NCBI GenBank assembly: GCA_020631735.1
Contig: CM036168.1
Coordinates: 103,932,036 to 103,996,035 of the forward strand
Length of the DNA stretch: 64,000 nucleotides
Reading direction: 5' to 3'
DNA from: Saccharum officinarum
Taxonomy: Eukaryota > Streptophyta > Magnoliopsida > Poales > Poaceae
Under the pieces are notes generated by a model. The model was not told the origin of the DNA. It was given only the letters and a program-made list of their open reading frames with translations, and made no database searches. Positions 33,665 through 45,442 of the stretch are shown here, piece after piece; the first letter of the stretch is position 1; each line of letters begins with the position of its first letter. Both the position numbers and the translations under genes were made by a program.

Positions 33665-33900
33665 GCTTCAGGCCATATCACAACTTCTTTTTCTCTTTTC
33701 TTTCTTTTTTCCCCCTGCCGATTGTCTCTGCCAGTCTGTTTTCTGACTGAAGTTGACGGTCATTACTGTCTCTCTGATCTCTGACGGGGCCGCCCGGTGT
33801 GATGAAGGGAGTAAAGAGCGGTGTGATGAAGGGATCGGAGTAAAGAAGAGTGTGATGAAGGGGTCAGAGTAAAGGCGTGCATGAACCATGAGATCTAGTA

Positions 33901-34258
33901 CTTCCTCCGTCTCAAAAAAAACATGTAGGTTTAGGCACGGATACCAATACCCTTGTGAAATTACCTAAATACCCCTGGGTACAGTTATCAATACCCATAG
34001 CCAGCCTACTCCCGTATCTGGTTTGCAGCACACTGACGTGAGGCCTGGTTCGTGCATGAGAGTTGTGGGGCCAAGGAACGCGAGGTTGAGAGGCCTAGCA
34101 CCGGGGAAGTCTCTGGAAGGAAACGAGCGGAGATAATGTCCGTACGTGAGCTTTGCATCTGATTTTTATCCGCATGCAGCAGTAGGAGCAGAAGAAGCTC
34201 GTAGGATTACATTTTTATTGACACAAATTTTAAATCGTAGGATTATAGACGGAGGGAG
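33901..34258. mobile_element. Stowaway-like MITE
   Basis: CTTCCTCCGTCTCAAAAAAA to TTATAGACGGAGGGAG, flanked by TA at 33899-33900 and 34259-34260. At 358 bp it is longer than usual, so it may contain foreign sequence around 34000-34190. Confidence 0.75.
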
Positions 34259-34467
34259 TATCACTAGTGCTATCTTTGCTGCATTGCATGCCTGCATGGT
34301 CCTCCGATTTCGTGACCAGATGCAGACGCAGCAGGCGCAGAGCGGCAGAGGATATCATCGATACAAGCGGCAGAGGCCCTACCCGGCCGGCATACAACCC
34401 CCCTGCAATCGTTAAGACGTACAGTACGTACTGCTAATAATCACGTGGTACTAAAATGCAATTCTAG

Positions 34468-34693
34468 GGGCAGTTTCTAAAATTTTGTAAAATTTTTCAA
34501 GATTTCACGTCACATCGAATCTTTGACGCATGCATGAAACATTAAATATAGATAAAAAAAATAAAACTAATTACACAGTTTAGACGAAATTCACGAGACA
34601 AATCTTTTAAACCTAATTAGATCATGATTGGACACTAATTATCAAATAACAACGAAAGTGCTACGATATCATTTTCCAAAAAAATTCGCGACC
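34468..34693. mobile_element. MITE with TAG target duplication
   Basis: GGGCAGTTTCTAAAATTTTG to AAAAATTCGCGACC, flanked by TAG at 34465-34467 and 34694-34696. The interior matches, in inverse orientation, the MITEs at 40025-40263 and 6664. Confidence 0.75.
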
Positions 34694-34696
34694 TAG

Positions 34697-34930
34697 GCCT
34701 TGTTCACTTCCCCATCCCAACCCAAAATATTTCCTCTTCCACCCATCACATCAAATCTTTCTACGCATGCATGTAGCATTAAATGTAGGTAAAAAAGATA
34801 ACTAATTGCATAGTTTGTCTGTAAATATCGGGACGAATCTTTTGAGCCTAGTTAGTCCATAATTAGATAAATTTTGCCAAATAACAATGAAAGATGTTAC
34901 AGTAACTTTTCAGCCACCCCTAAACCAGTC
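34697..34930. mobile_element. MITE, GTTCAC-ended family
   Basis: It starts GGCCTTGTTCACTTCCCC directly after the preceding element and is related in inverted orientation to 31955-32198. The right end (CAGCCACCCCTAAACC) is worn. Confidence 0.7.
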
Positions 34931-35552
34931 CTAGACTAGGCACGCATACCAATGACTGGTTGAAAATTACGTAATACCCCTCTCTAAATATCAGTGTCTC
35001 CCGATTCTTCCCTCTCCGTGACTAGTGCGGCACCCTGTACGGAGAGTTCGAGAAACTCTGTGTTGCAGCCTGTGAGGTGGAACGAGTGGAGGAAAAGGCC
35101 TCCACGTGTACAAACTTTGTGCTGCAAACGCATGGATACTTTGTGCAGGTACTGCAGTGGTCAAATGTGGGCGTTTTTTTTGAAAAAATTCTAACTCTAG
35201 AATGACGGGTTTTTTAATGTTTCAAGAGGAAAATATTATTTATTCACCGAAAAGATATGGCTCGTAACACAAACAAACGAACAGAGCAGGCTACAGCCCG
35301 TACAGGAAAACACACAGCGAAGGCAAAAGCGACTTGTTCGGGGGTGTGTGGATCGTCTCATCCGATCATGGATGGATGAGAAAGCTACCGCACCGATGGA
35401 GAGGGCTGCCCGCGTACGTACTCTACGCAGTTCGCATGCCATGAGTGTTTGGATGGATCGCTCTCTCTGGCCTCGGCCGAGTAGGAACGTGCTTGCCGGG
35501 GCGGCAGGGCCTTTGCACCTCAGCCTCAGCTAAGCTGCACGGACGAGCGACC
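34931..35552. other. Intergenic DNA without a recognisable gene
   Basis: Only short open frames; nothing recognised. Confidence 0.5.
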
Positions 35553-35634
35553 AAGCCCTGTTCGCTGGAACTACCTCGGACCGGTACTTTTCAGCGAACT
35601 AGCATCAACTGAAGTTCAGCGAAACGAACACGGC
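35553..35634. mobile_element. Very short foldback MITE (82 bp)
   Basis: GCCCTGTTCGCTGGAAC at the left and GTTCAGCGAAACGAACACGGC at the right are inverted; the internal TTTTCAGCGAACTAGC word repeats the end. It is similar in ends to 38954-39056. Confidence 0.6.
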
Positions 35635-35849
35635 ATATCTCACGTTTCTAGAGCCAGTAGTCACCTTGACTTGAGGCCGTGAACTGAACCGGCTCGCTTG
35701 CCCCATAGATATCCGACAAGCTAGAGCTGCACGCCCGGGTGGCGAGCAGGCAGGACCGACGTCTAGCGAGGCCAGGCGTGCACGACACGGCCTGAGTCAC
35801 GGTGGTTATCCAGTATCCACACGCATGAGCATCCGCGGACGGATATTAT
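35635..35849. other. Intergenic, no gene seen
   Basis: Nothing recognised. Confidence 0.5.
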
Positions 35850-36106
35850 GCCCTCGTTTAGTTCACAGAACAGGGGAGAAAAATACTGTATCAGAATTTC
35901 TGTAGCATTTTGTTTGTATTTGGTAAAAATTATTCAAATTTTGACTAACTAGGCTTAAAATGTTCGTCTCGCAAAGTACAACAAAACTGTGCAATTAGTT
36001 TTTGATTTCAACATTTAGTACTTCATGCATTTGCCGACATTGATGTGACGGGAAATCTTCTTTTTGCATAGTGGAATTTGGGGAGAATTGGGGACTAAAC
36101 AAGACC
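35850..36106. mobile_element. MITE with TAT flanks
   Basis: GCCCTCGTTTAGTTCACAG to GGGGACTAAACAAGACC, flanked by TAT at 35847-35849 and 36107-36109. The interior is the GGCC-TGTTTAG family read in reverse (GTTCGTCTCGCAAAGTACAA, GTACTTCATGCATTTGCCG). Confidence 0.8.
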
Positions 36107-37763
36107 TATCGCCCACTTGCGCATTGCAGGCTTGCAGCGACACGACAGGGCACGTCGCGGTCACGCGAGGAAATGAAAATAATCTTTCCACCTCATGAGC
36201 GTCCCAGTGCGCAGTGCCACCCTTCCTTCTCGAGGCTACACGACAGCCGCGCTTTCCGGGCCGCCACGCCGCGCAGTGCCCCCCCTCCGGCCTCCTATCT
36301 TTTTTTTTAAGAAATACGCCATCTAGGCGCTGAGCCACCGCTCGCTCCGAGCAGTTACTTCCAGTCGTGCTCACTTCATTTCCTTGCTACGGGTAGCTGG
36401 TAGGGTAGGTAGGTTTGGTAACCACGGTAAAAGAAGAAGCCGACCCGTGTATAGCCTCTCCGGCTCTCGGAGCAGAGCAGAGGGCGACGGCGACGGCGAC
36501 CGGGCCATGGATCACATCCACCGAGTGATCGCGGGCGAGGAAGGGACGATTCAATGGATGGCGCCGCGGGTGGTTGGCGTTGGCGTAGCGAGCGAAAACG
36601 GGACGGGACCGCCGGCGAGCGAGAGCGAGGTGGACCAACGGCGGCGGCACCGACAGAAAGTGCTGGTACGTTCTTAAACGGAGACCAACGGACAAACCGA
36701 CGCCGACGCGCAACTTGATCGCCCACTTGCGGCGGAATCACGGAACGGGTGAGGCCGCCACGTTGGCGCCTGAAAATATCTCTTTGCTCCCACCTCGACC
36801 GCGGGGGGGTGGCGTGGCACGCGATAGCGCTTGCGCCTGCCGTGCCCGCCCGGCGCCCGGCAGGAGGTACAGTACCTCCCTAGCGCTGGTGGGGCCGCTC
36901 TCCAGTGTAGGGGAGGACGCTCCCTGTACGGAGGGCCATGCCATACGAATACGTACGAGAGGTCAGAGGTGCATGCATGGCATGGCCCCTCGGGCCTCGG
37001 CTCGACGTCGTCCAGGACCAAAAAAAAAAAAAGAAGATCTCTGTGGGGGAGTGGGGTCAGAGGTGTAGGAGCGGATAAGGTTGTGGCCTGGGCGCCTGGC
37101 TTTTTTTTTTGAGCGCTGGACGCTGGTGCATCTGATTCTGCTGCTGGGTGGGCTACCTGGTGCGCCGCACCGGGTCACGTGGCCGTGGCTGCGTCCGGCG
37201 TCCGGCGTCCGTAACGGACGGATGGTACCAGGTACGGCCCGGTGCGGCTGGGTGCATGCATGCTGCGAGCGCAGTGCTGCGCGTGGATAACGAGTGAGGT
37301 GGGCCGGTGGCAGCAAGGCCAGCGACCAATGGTAGAGTACTGTATGTACGTGCCGGCCGGTCTGGTGTGCCTGCTGCCCTCCACTGTGATCAGGGATCAT
37401 CGCTCAGGGACACATGGCGGTCGGCGGAGGCAAGGAGGGTGGAGAGCTGGAGGGTCTAGCAGGGCCGTGGCTCCTCCCTCCCAAGTAGTGCTAATGTTGA
37501 TGTTCTGGCATGGGCGGAGCTACGTTGCTCACTGTGGCCGCAACCACACAAAATTAAAAAGACAGCGGAAAGACTCAAATTTTCATCATATTTGCACCCA
37601 CATTTTATTTTATAGATCCTTACACTCACGAGACAAGGCGCATCCCTCTTGGATTTGGTCTAGCTCCACCCCTGTGTTCCAGCTATTACTAAATATAAAT
37701 GTTTGGGTCATATAACTAGTCGTTGCAATCCTCAAGTAGACGAGTGTTAATCAGCTATGAGCC
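36107..37763. other. Intergenic, partly GC-rich, no recognisable gene
   Basis: 36370-37440 is GC-rich and open on both strands without resemblance to known proteins. 37500-37740 is ordinary AT-rich sequence. Confidence 0.6.
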
Positions 37764-37766
37764 TAA

Positions 37767-37997
37767 GGCCTTGTTTGGTTTGGAGAGTTAAATTTTAACT
37801 CCCATCACATCGAATGTTACGGCACATGCATGGAGTGCTAAATGTAGACTAATTGCATGCATGTTGACACAGTTTAGGGGTTTTTCACGAGACGAATCTA
37901 TTAAGCCTAATTACTCTATGATTGGAAACTTTTTGTCAAATAAGACGAAAGTGCTACAGTACAAGTTAAGCTTTAACTCCTCAAACCAAACACTCCC
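37767..37997. mobile_element. Tourist-like MITE with TAA target duplication
   Basis: GGCCTTGTTTGGTTTGG to CCAAACACTCCC, flanked by TAA at 37764-37766 and 37998-38000. It is the 1280-1509 family in reverse orientation. Confidence 0.85.
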
Positions 37998-38049
37998 TAA
38001 AGAATGAAGGACAACTTAAGAGTCGGGAGAATCAAACCACAGCCTTGTT

Positions 38050-38235
38050 TTTCGCTCCCTTTTTCCCTGAAAAAACGTTAAGATTTATAGTATCGAATTA
38101 GTATCATTAAATTTACCATAAAAATATATTTTTATGAGGTGCTCATTTTGCGCCATATATTTTGTTTATCTTTTTTATAAAGTTAGTCACTGGCACGGAT
38201 TATAGGAATTGATTTATTTGAGAACAGAGAGAGTA
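38050..38235. mobile_element. Stowaway-like MITE, worn ends
   Basis: It starts GCTCCCTTTTTCCCTG and ends GAGAACAGAGAGAGTA. Its interior (reverse of ATCCGTGCCAGTGACTAAC) matches the split Stowaway at 11506-26138. Confidence 0.65.
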
Positions 38236-38461
38236 TTTGTTAGACCCGATGTAATGGTGTTGAGTGTTACTACTAAGTAAGCGTATTCATTTATTATTTA
38301 AGTTCAATAATAAAAGACATGCTCTCTCTAGACGTAAGTAAATCCTTACACCAGTACTAGTGCTAAGAGAGAGAATTAAATATAATTTCTTTTGTCTTTA
38401 ACCAAAGGTTATTACACCGTATATGCTGGGATTGAGGAAGTAGCACCTATGGGCTATTCGA

Positions 38462-38672
38462 ATCCAGGGACTAAAGTTTAGTAGATGTCACATCAAGTAT
38501 TTTGATACTAATTAGAAAGACTAAACATGAGCCTAATTAGGCTTAATAGATTCGTCTCGTAAATTAGTCTCAATCTATGCAATTAGTTTTGTAATTAGTC
38601 TACGTTTAATACTCCAAATTAGTGTCTAAACATCCGATGTGATAGGGACTAAATTTTAGTAGGGATACCAAG
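38462..38672. mobile_element. MITE related to the Tourist-like family
   Basis: GGGACTAAAGTTTAGTAG on the left and GGGACTAAATTTTAGTAG on the right, with interior AGGCTTAATAGATTCGTCTC and TAGTCTACGTTTAATACTCC. The end motif is direct rather than inverted, and the limits are approximate. Confidence 0.5.
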
Positions 38673-38953
38673 AGAATTTAAGCATGTTTGTTCTTTTAAC
38701 CATCCTTCCCATATCGTTGTATTTTGCATATTATAAAATTATGAAAACTTTTAATTATAGTGACTTGATGCATGCATAACTATTGAAAAAACTTCGTAAT
38801 ACATATCATCATGTGGTTCCCTGCTATTAGAAATTTGTACTATACCAGCAAGTGTGTCTGTGCGTTTCATGAAATCTTTAATTCGAACTCCATATCATCG
38901 ATGCATGCAAGTTGTTCTAACTCGTAAGAACACGGGTCATAAATTCAGATACG

Positions 38954-39056
38954 CCCTGTTCGGCTGATGGTTTCTGCGGCTAATAAGCGGACTGATGCTG
39001 TTTTATTGTGAGAAAAATATTCTACCATGGCTGCTAAACAGTTCAAGCGAACAGGA
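38954..39056. mobile_element. Short foldback MITE (about 103 bp)
   Basis: CCCTGTTCGGCTGATGG on the left against GTTCAAGCGAACAGG on the right, with GCGGCTAATAAGCGGA inside; the ends resemble 35553-35634. Confidence 0.6.
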
Positions 39057-39458
39057 AACGTAGGGGATGTGGAGGATGTGATACCAGTTTAGGAAGTAGA
39101 AAAGGTCGAGTGAAAGAAAACGAGTTCGAAGAAACACTTCGCTTTTTACTATTAGGTAGAGATTTAGAGAAAGATGAATCGAGCTAGATATTAATTGGGC
39201 TTGGCCCAACCTATTTTAATTAAATTTTAAGGTCCATAATAAATGCTATTAAAAAGTATTAATTTTGTACATAAATTGATTAGAGATTAACTCAACTTAA
39301 ATTGATAGGTATTGTCAACATTTGTTGCGAGGATAGAAAAGGTCGAAGACGAGTCACATAGTGTAATCCAATTGTGATGCGCATAGATTCGAGCTTGATG
39401 AGCTAGACCAATACATGAGTTGGACAAATCCTAATAAGGTTTTGTAACTCTAAACTTA

Positions 39459-39806
39459 GGCCTTGTTTAGTTGGTGGGTGAAAAGTTTTTGGGTGTCACA
39501 TCGGATGTTCATACGATGTTGGAAGTGGTGTTCGGATACTAATAAAAAACTAATTACATAACTCGTCTGGAAACCGCGAGATAAATTTATTAAGCCTAAT
39601 TAATCCGTCATTACCACATGTGTGTTACTGTAGCAATCATGGTTAATCATGGACTAGTTAGGCTTAAAAGATTCGTCTCGCGGTTTCCATGCAAACTGTG
39701 TAATTAGTATTTTTTTATCTATATTTAATGCTCCATGCATGTGTCCAAACAATTGATGTGATGAGGTAAAAAATTTTTGGGTAGGAACTGGAACTTACGA
39801 ACAAGA
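39459..39806. mobile_element. Long-foldback MITE
   Basis: After TTA (39456-39458) the element starts GGCCTTGTTTAGTTGG and ends near GAACTTACGAACAAG. The two halves are inverted over most of their length: AAACCGCGAGATAAATTTAT on the left answers to AGATTCGTCTCGCGGTTTCC on the right. The centre lies near 39630. Confidence 0.75.
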
Positions 39807-40024
39807 ATTGCTCTATCAATCACCATCTACTTTAGATATATCTTCTCAAACTTTTTTCAAATCCAAAACCTCAGTATCTTCCTACAAATTAGTGAATTAG
39901 GAGAGGTTCTTTTGTGTAGAAAAAGAAAGAGCAGTGCAATCTTTCAAACTTGCATTTGAAATGTGAAATATTTATACAAAGGGGGCCTTCGTAGATGTAG
40001 TTTTCTGTCTAATTCATCTGCTAA

Positions 40025-40263
40025 GGGCCGGTTTAGATTTTTTTTTTCAAAATGACACTGCAGCAAGTTTCGTTGTTATTTGGCAATTAGTGTCCAATTA
40101 TGGTCTAATTAGGCTTAAAAGATTCGTCTCATCCATTTCGTCTAAACTGTGTAATTAGTTTTATTTTTTATCTATATTTAATGCTTCATGTATGTGTCTT
40201 AAGATTCGATGTGACGGAGAATTTGAAAAATTTTTGTAAAATTTTTAGAAACTAAACAGGACC
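40025..40263. mobile_element. MITE with TAA target duplication
   Basis: GGGCCGGTTTAGAT to GAAACTAAACAGGACC, flanked by TAA at 40022-40024 and 40264-40266. Confidence 0.85.
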
Positions 40264-41352
40264 TAACCACTACAAACAAACTGTGCGGAGTACACCGCGA
40301 CAGGATCTGGATGCAGATATTGTACTGCACGGGTGTCCAGAACTTGCTTGCCCGGTTGCCACGCCCAATGCATTGATCCAATCCACTCCAGTGTCCAACC
40401 ATTTCGGTCAGGCGGATTGTTGCTGTGTCGTGCTCGTGCAGTCGCCTTCTATCAAATCCAGATCTGTGGTCCGTCCCTTTCTCTGCACCCGGAACCAAAA
40501 ACAGGTCGTCGTCAGCTTGTACATCTGCGCAAGCTGTCTACTCCCCGTGGCCCGTGCTCGGCTGTACAGCAACGAGCACGAGTTGAGCACCTTTCTTTCT
40601 TTTTCACTCAGTGTACAGTAACGTGCTCAGCTTTTTTAAATTTGTTCTAATAATAATATCACAAAAAATAATGTTTATGATGTATAATCGTAGAATATAT
40701 TTTATAACAAACTTATTTTAAGTACAAATATGGATAATATTTTCTATATAACTAATCAAATTTAAACTGTTTGCCTTCTCAAGAAATGAGACGCACTAAA
40801 ATAGGATGGAGGGAGTATATCCTGCGAGCAGTATTTGAGTGTATGTTTAGATTATATGCAGTCTCAAAAAGAGTGTCGTTCATTCACAAAAAAAAGTGTC
40901 GTTTTTGTTTTTTTAGTAGTTAAAATTTTTTCTTATTTTCAGGAGTCAAAAATTTCGTTTTTATTTTTCAAGGAGTCGAAACATCAAGTTTTACACTTGT
41001 TATTCGTAATGTCACTAGATATATAATTAAATATATCTTTATAATTAACCTAGTCAAATTTAAGAATTCAATTTCCACTTAGAATAATATTATTTTGAAA
41101 CGGAGAGAGTACATAGTATACATGTTTAGTCTATTATTATAAGGCCTATTATCACAGCAGGACCTATAGGAGGATCCTCACTACTGTCTACTCCTAAAAA
41201 CAGGCAGCGGCGGCCAACAGCCAAACTTGGCCGTGGCAGTAGCCAACCATGGTCTTTGGTCTGCTTTGTTCCCTCTCGCCGTATACTAGGCAACCTTGGG
41301 CGACTTCTGGAAAGGTTTACCATCCCTGGTCTTTGGCCCTTTTTTTTTCCGA
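40264..41352. other. Intergenic DNA with Stowaway-like fragments
   Basis: No gene seen. Right ends of worn Stowaway-like elements are visible at about 40817 (AGGATGGAGGGAGTA) and 41111 (AACGGAGAGAGTA); their left ends are not clear. Confidence 0.5.
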
Positions 41353-41363
41353 CTAGTCAAGTG

Positions 41364-41381
41364 CCCGTGCGTTGCTACGGG
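41364..41381 (-). terminator. Helitron 3' subterminal hairpin
   Basis: The stem CCCGT/ACGGG with an 8-base loop, 11 bases from the CTAG end, is the typical palindrome acting in Helitron rolling-circle termination. Confidence 0.85.
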
Positions 41382-41597
41382 TATACATAGAATCTCATGA
41401 CAGATAGCCGCACGTGTAGAACATATGTAAAATCTCATCCATTCATTAACAAGTTATTTGACATAAAGCTAAATATTAACCATAGAAGAAAAAAGACATA
41501 TTAGAAACAATAACCATCATATTACAAATTAAACATAAATTCACATATAGTTATTAAGAATATATTATAATACAATGAGTACATCCAATAGGTAACA

Positions 41598-43048
41598 TGT
41601 AACACCTCAGGTGTTTAGCTCCATAATTGCATTGCATTGCATGAGCATAAGCATGCATCATTTCATGTTAATTCATGTGGTTGCAACAAATGTGATTTGT
41701 TTTTAAAGTTTTGTTTGGCTCACATCATGTGACACTAGAGAGTTGGTGTAACTAAAGGGTAGAGTAGCCAATTATATCTCACAACATCTTAGTTATACTT
41801 AGGGTCACTCATGGAGCAAGGTTCATGTTGACCAAAATCACCAAAATGCCCTCCAAGGTGTAGTTGACCAGCATTTAGCCCTAGGATGCTCTAGTTTGAC
41901 CATTTAAAAAGTCTAGCTTAGAGACCTTGCATGGAGGAGCACCCTTAAACAAAGTTGTAGGGAATTTTATGGGGAACAAAAGTCTCAATATGACCATCTC
42001 ATGAAACTGGCCAGAACACGCTCAAAAATGGCCCACAAGTCAGCTAGAGGGGCTGTCTCAACACTTAGAATTTTTCTAAGTCTCAAAAGTGTCCCTCCAG
42101 TTTTACTGTGGCCTACTTTGGAAGCTTGTAGTTTGCAAACCAGACCAAACCAGCCCCAACTCATATTGGCAAACTTGTAGTCCTTATGTAGCTCTACAAC
42201 ATTGTCAACATGACCTTCACCTAGTTCTAAATGGTTTAGGAGTTGTGGTGTCTTGAAAATAGGGTTTCAGTCGGTTTCACTGACTGAAAACACGTTTCAG
42301 TTTCCAAGTACACCACTTTAGAGCTTTGTAGTTTCCAATCCAAACCGAATCTGTTCTTGAGCCAATTGACAAAGTTGTTGTCCACACATAGCTCTACATT
42401 TTTGTTGTTAACACCTATCGCTAACTCGGGCTAGATTGGGAGTTTTGCTCGGTTGAAATCACGCTGTCAGTCGACGCTTGTGGGCTCTGAAACGCCAAGT
42501 TCAGTCAGCAGCGGTGAGCCGCGCGGTCGACCGAGCGCAGGGCCGGGGCACCGCGTGGCCGCCATGCTCCAGCTCTGCCCCCACTCGCGAGCGCGCTGGC
42601 GGGCTTAAGCTGCCAGCATGCTGCTGCTGCCCTCCGCACCCCTCCATTCCCTCCTCCATTCCTCTCTCGTCGGCAGAGCGGAGAAACCGAGCCGCCATTG
42701 CCGCCGCCCGCTCCGACGTGCTCGCAAGCGCTCGCCACCGCATCACCACCGGCCAAACTGCGTCTCTCGCTCCGCCTTGAAGCCCGCTACCTCACCGTCC
42801 ACTCCTCGCAGCCAATCGCGCTTTGGTAGGGTCACATTTTCGTTTTCCTCCGTCGCGGTACCTCGCCGGAGTTCCTCCGCGCGACGGCTCTCCGTGGCCA
42901 GAGGTCTCTGAGCGTCTCTGTCGCCCACTTGTAGGTGCGTTAGGGTCGAGGTAGAATGGGCATGCTCATCGAGGGTTAGGGTTGGGATGTCAGGCTCACC
43001 GGCGGTGAGATTTCGCCACCACCGTGCCGGTGGTCCGCCATGCCCGAC
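41598..43048 (+). repeat. Left arm of the 1.45-kb inverted repeat (LTR start)
   Basis: It starts TGTAACACCTCAGGTGTT and ends at GCCATGCCCGAC. It pairs with 43964-45420 in reverse orientation with only scattered mismatches and a small TATGCT-repeat indel. Open frames in its GC-rich half (42480-43090) are mirrored in the other arm and are not genes. Confidence 0.92.
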
Positions 43049-43963
43049 GGCGAGCACCTTACCGTGGCTCTGCCGCCCCGTTCTTGCCACCAATTGACTT
43101 AGCTCGATGACATGGTCATGCTCGTCCGCTCAGCTTCGCCGGTCGGCTCACCGACGGCGAGCTTCGGCGACCGCAGCTCCGCCCCTCCGCCTCTCTCTCT
43201 GACCGGTGGGGCCACCTGGTCAGTCGCACGCGCGCGCGGGCGGGAGCCGTCGCAGGCCGCGCGCAGAAGCGGGCCACGCCGCGAGTCGTGGGCCGCGTCT
43301 TTTTCGGGCCGGCCCAGTAACAAATCCGATTTATTTCATTTCTTTTTATTCTGTCACAGTTTTAGATAATGTTTAGGAAATGTAGATCTAGGGTTTTACT
43401 TGCCCAAAAAAATTATGAGATAAATTTTGTTGGGATCTACAGGGTGTATAGTATTTTAGAAAAATATGAATTGGATATGTGATGTTTAGTTTCTGGGAGA
43501 TTTAAATAGGTCTTTGAAATGTGTTTTAAATTACATGCAAACTTGTTTACATCATATCTTGAGTTTCAGTGTTCCAAAAATTATGAAATTTGGTGGGTAG
43601 GCTAATTTATACTTGTTCTAGCTCTGGTAAAAATTTGGGCAGTAGTGCTTAAGTACTTTTCAAGTTATAATGCTATCTTGTTATTTTAGGAAATACTTAA
43701 ATGAATTTTAGTAATTTTTCTACATGTGCAATGTTCTTATAACTTTTTGGAGAATGTCTTGGTACCCTAAAGTATCCAAGAAAAATAGGAAATCTGTTGT
43801 TTGACACTTTTTAATATGATTTGTTAATTATACAAAAATCAGCCTTTTGGGCTTGTGAATTTTGTTTAGGGAGTTTCTGTAAATAAATTTAGTTCAAATT
43901 TTTACAGTGGTCTCTTTTTGGTTCCTAGAGTCTCCCTAAACAAAATTTGAACTAAATTTTTAC
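43049..43963. other. Spacer of the palindrome
   Basis: LTR-type sequence continuing from the left arm, GC-rich to 43320 and then AT-rich. Near its right edge TTTAGTTCAAATTTTT (43888) and its inverse (AAAATTTGAACTAAATTT, 43942-43959) form a small hairpin, as do GTTTAGGGA (43864) and TCCCTAAAC (43933). No gene seen. Confidence 0.7.
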
Positions 43964-45420
43964 GTCGGGCATGGCGGACCACCGGCACGGTGGTGGCGAA
44001 ATCTCGCCGCCGGTGAGCCTGACATCCCAACCCTAACCCTCGATGAGCATCCCCATTCTACCTCGACCCTAACGCACCTACAAGTGGGCGACAGAGACGC
44101 CCAGAGACCTCTAGCCACGGAGAGCCGTCGCGCGGAGGAACTCCGGCGAGGTACCGCGACGGAGGAAAACAAAAATGTGACCCTACCAAAGCGCGATTGG
44201 CTGCGAGGAGTGGACGGTGAGGTAGCGGGCTTCAAGGCGGAGCGAGAGACGCAGTTTGGCCGGTGGTGATGCGGTGGCGAGCGCTTGCGAGCACGTCGGA
44301 GCGGGCGGCGGCAATGGCGGCTCGGTTTCTCCGCTCTGCCGACGAGAGAGGAAAGGAGGAGGGAATGGATGGGTGCGGAGGGCAGCAGCAGCATGCTGGC
44401 AGCTTAAGCCCACCAGCGCGCTCGCGAGTGGGGGCAGAGCTGGAGCATGGCGGCCACGCGACGCCCCGGCCCTGCGCTCGGTCGACCACGCGGCTCACCG
44501 CTGCTGACTGAACTTGGCATTTCAGAGCCCACAGGCGTCGACTGACAGCGTGATTTCAACCGAGCAAAACTCCCAATCTAGCCCGAGTTAGCGATAGGTG
44601 TTAACAACAAAAATGTAGAGCTATGTGTGGACAACAACTTTGTCAATTGGCTCAAGAACAGATTCGGTTTGGATTGGAAACTACAAAGCTCCAAAGTGGT
44701 GTACTTGGAAACTGAAACGTGTTTTCAGTCAGTGAAACCGACTGAAACCCTATTTTCAAGACACCACAACTCCTAAACCATTTAGAACTAGGTGATGGTC
44801 ATGTTGACAATGTTGTAGAGCTACATAAGGACTACAAGTTTGCCAATATGAGTTGGGGCTGGTTTGGTCTGGTTTGCAAACTACAAGCTTCCAAAGTAGG
44901 CCACAGTAAAACTGGAGGGACACTTTTGAGACTTAGAAAAATTCTAAGTGTTGAGACAGCCCCTCTAGCTGACTTGTGGGCCATTTTTGAGCGTGTTCTG
45001 GCCAGTTTCATGAGATGGTCATATTGAGACTTTTGTTCCCCATAAAATTCCCTACAACTTTGCTTAAGGGTGCTCCTCCATGCAAGGTCTCTAAGCTAGA
45101 CTTTTTAAATGGTCAAACTAGAGCATCCTAGGGCTAAATGCTGGTCAACTACACCTTGGAGGGCATTTTGGTGATTTTGGTCAACATGAACCTTGCTCCA
45201 TGAGTGACCCTAAGTATAACTAAGATGTTGTGAGATATAATTGGCTACTCTATCCTTTAGTTACACCAACTCTCTAGTGTCACATGATGTGAGCCAAACA
45301 AAACTTTAAAAACAAATCACATTTGTTGCAACCACATGAATTAACATGAAATGATGCATGCTTATGCTTATGCTTATGCAATGCAATGCAATTATGGAGC
45401 TAAACACCTGAGGTGTTATA
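43964..45420 (-). repeat. Right arm of the inverted repeat (LTR start, minus strand)
   Basis: On the minus strand the LTR starts TATAACACCTCAGG, where the second base differs from the canonical TG. It is placed directly after a purine tract, as a 3' LTR should be. Confidence 0.92.
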
Positions 45421-45436
45421 GCCCTCCCCCCTTATA
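45421..45436 (-). promoter_or_regulatory. Polypurine tract before the minus-strand LTR
   Basis: On the minus strand ATAAGGGGGGAGGGC lies immediately before the LTR start, the expected priming site for plus-strand DNA synthesis. Confidence 0.8.
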
Positions 45437-45442
45437 AAAATC

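Noticed and set aside
42478..44511. Repeated small proteins in the GC-rich parts of the palindrome
   Set aside because: They are mirror images in the two LTR arms and lie within LTR sequence, so they are not independent genes.
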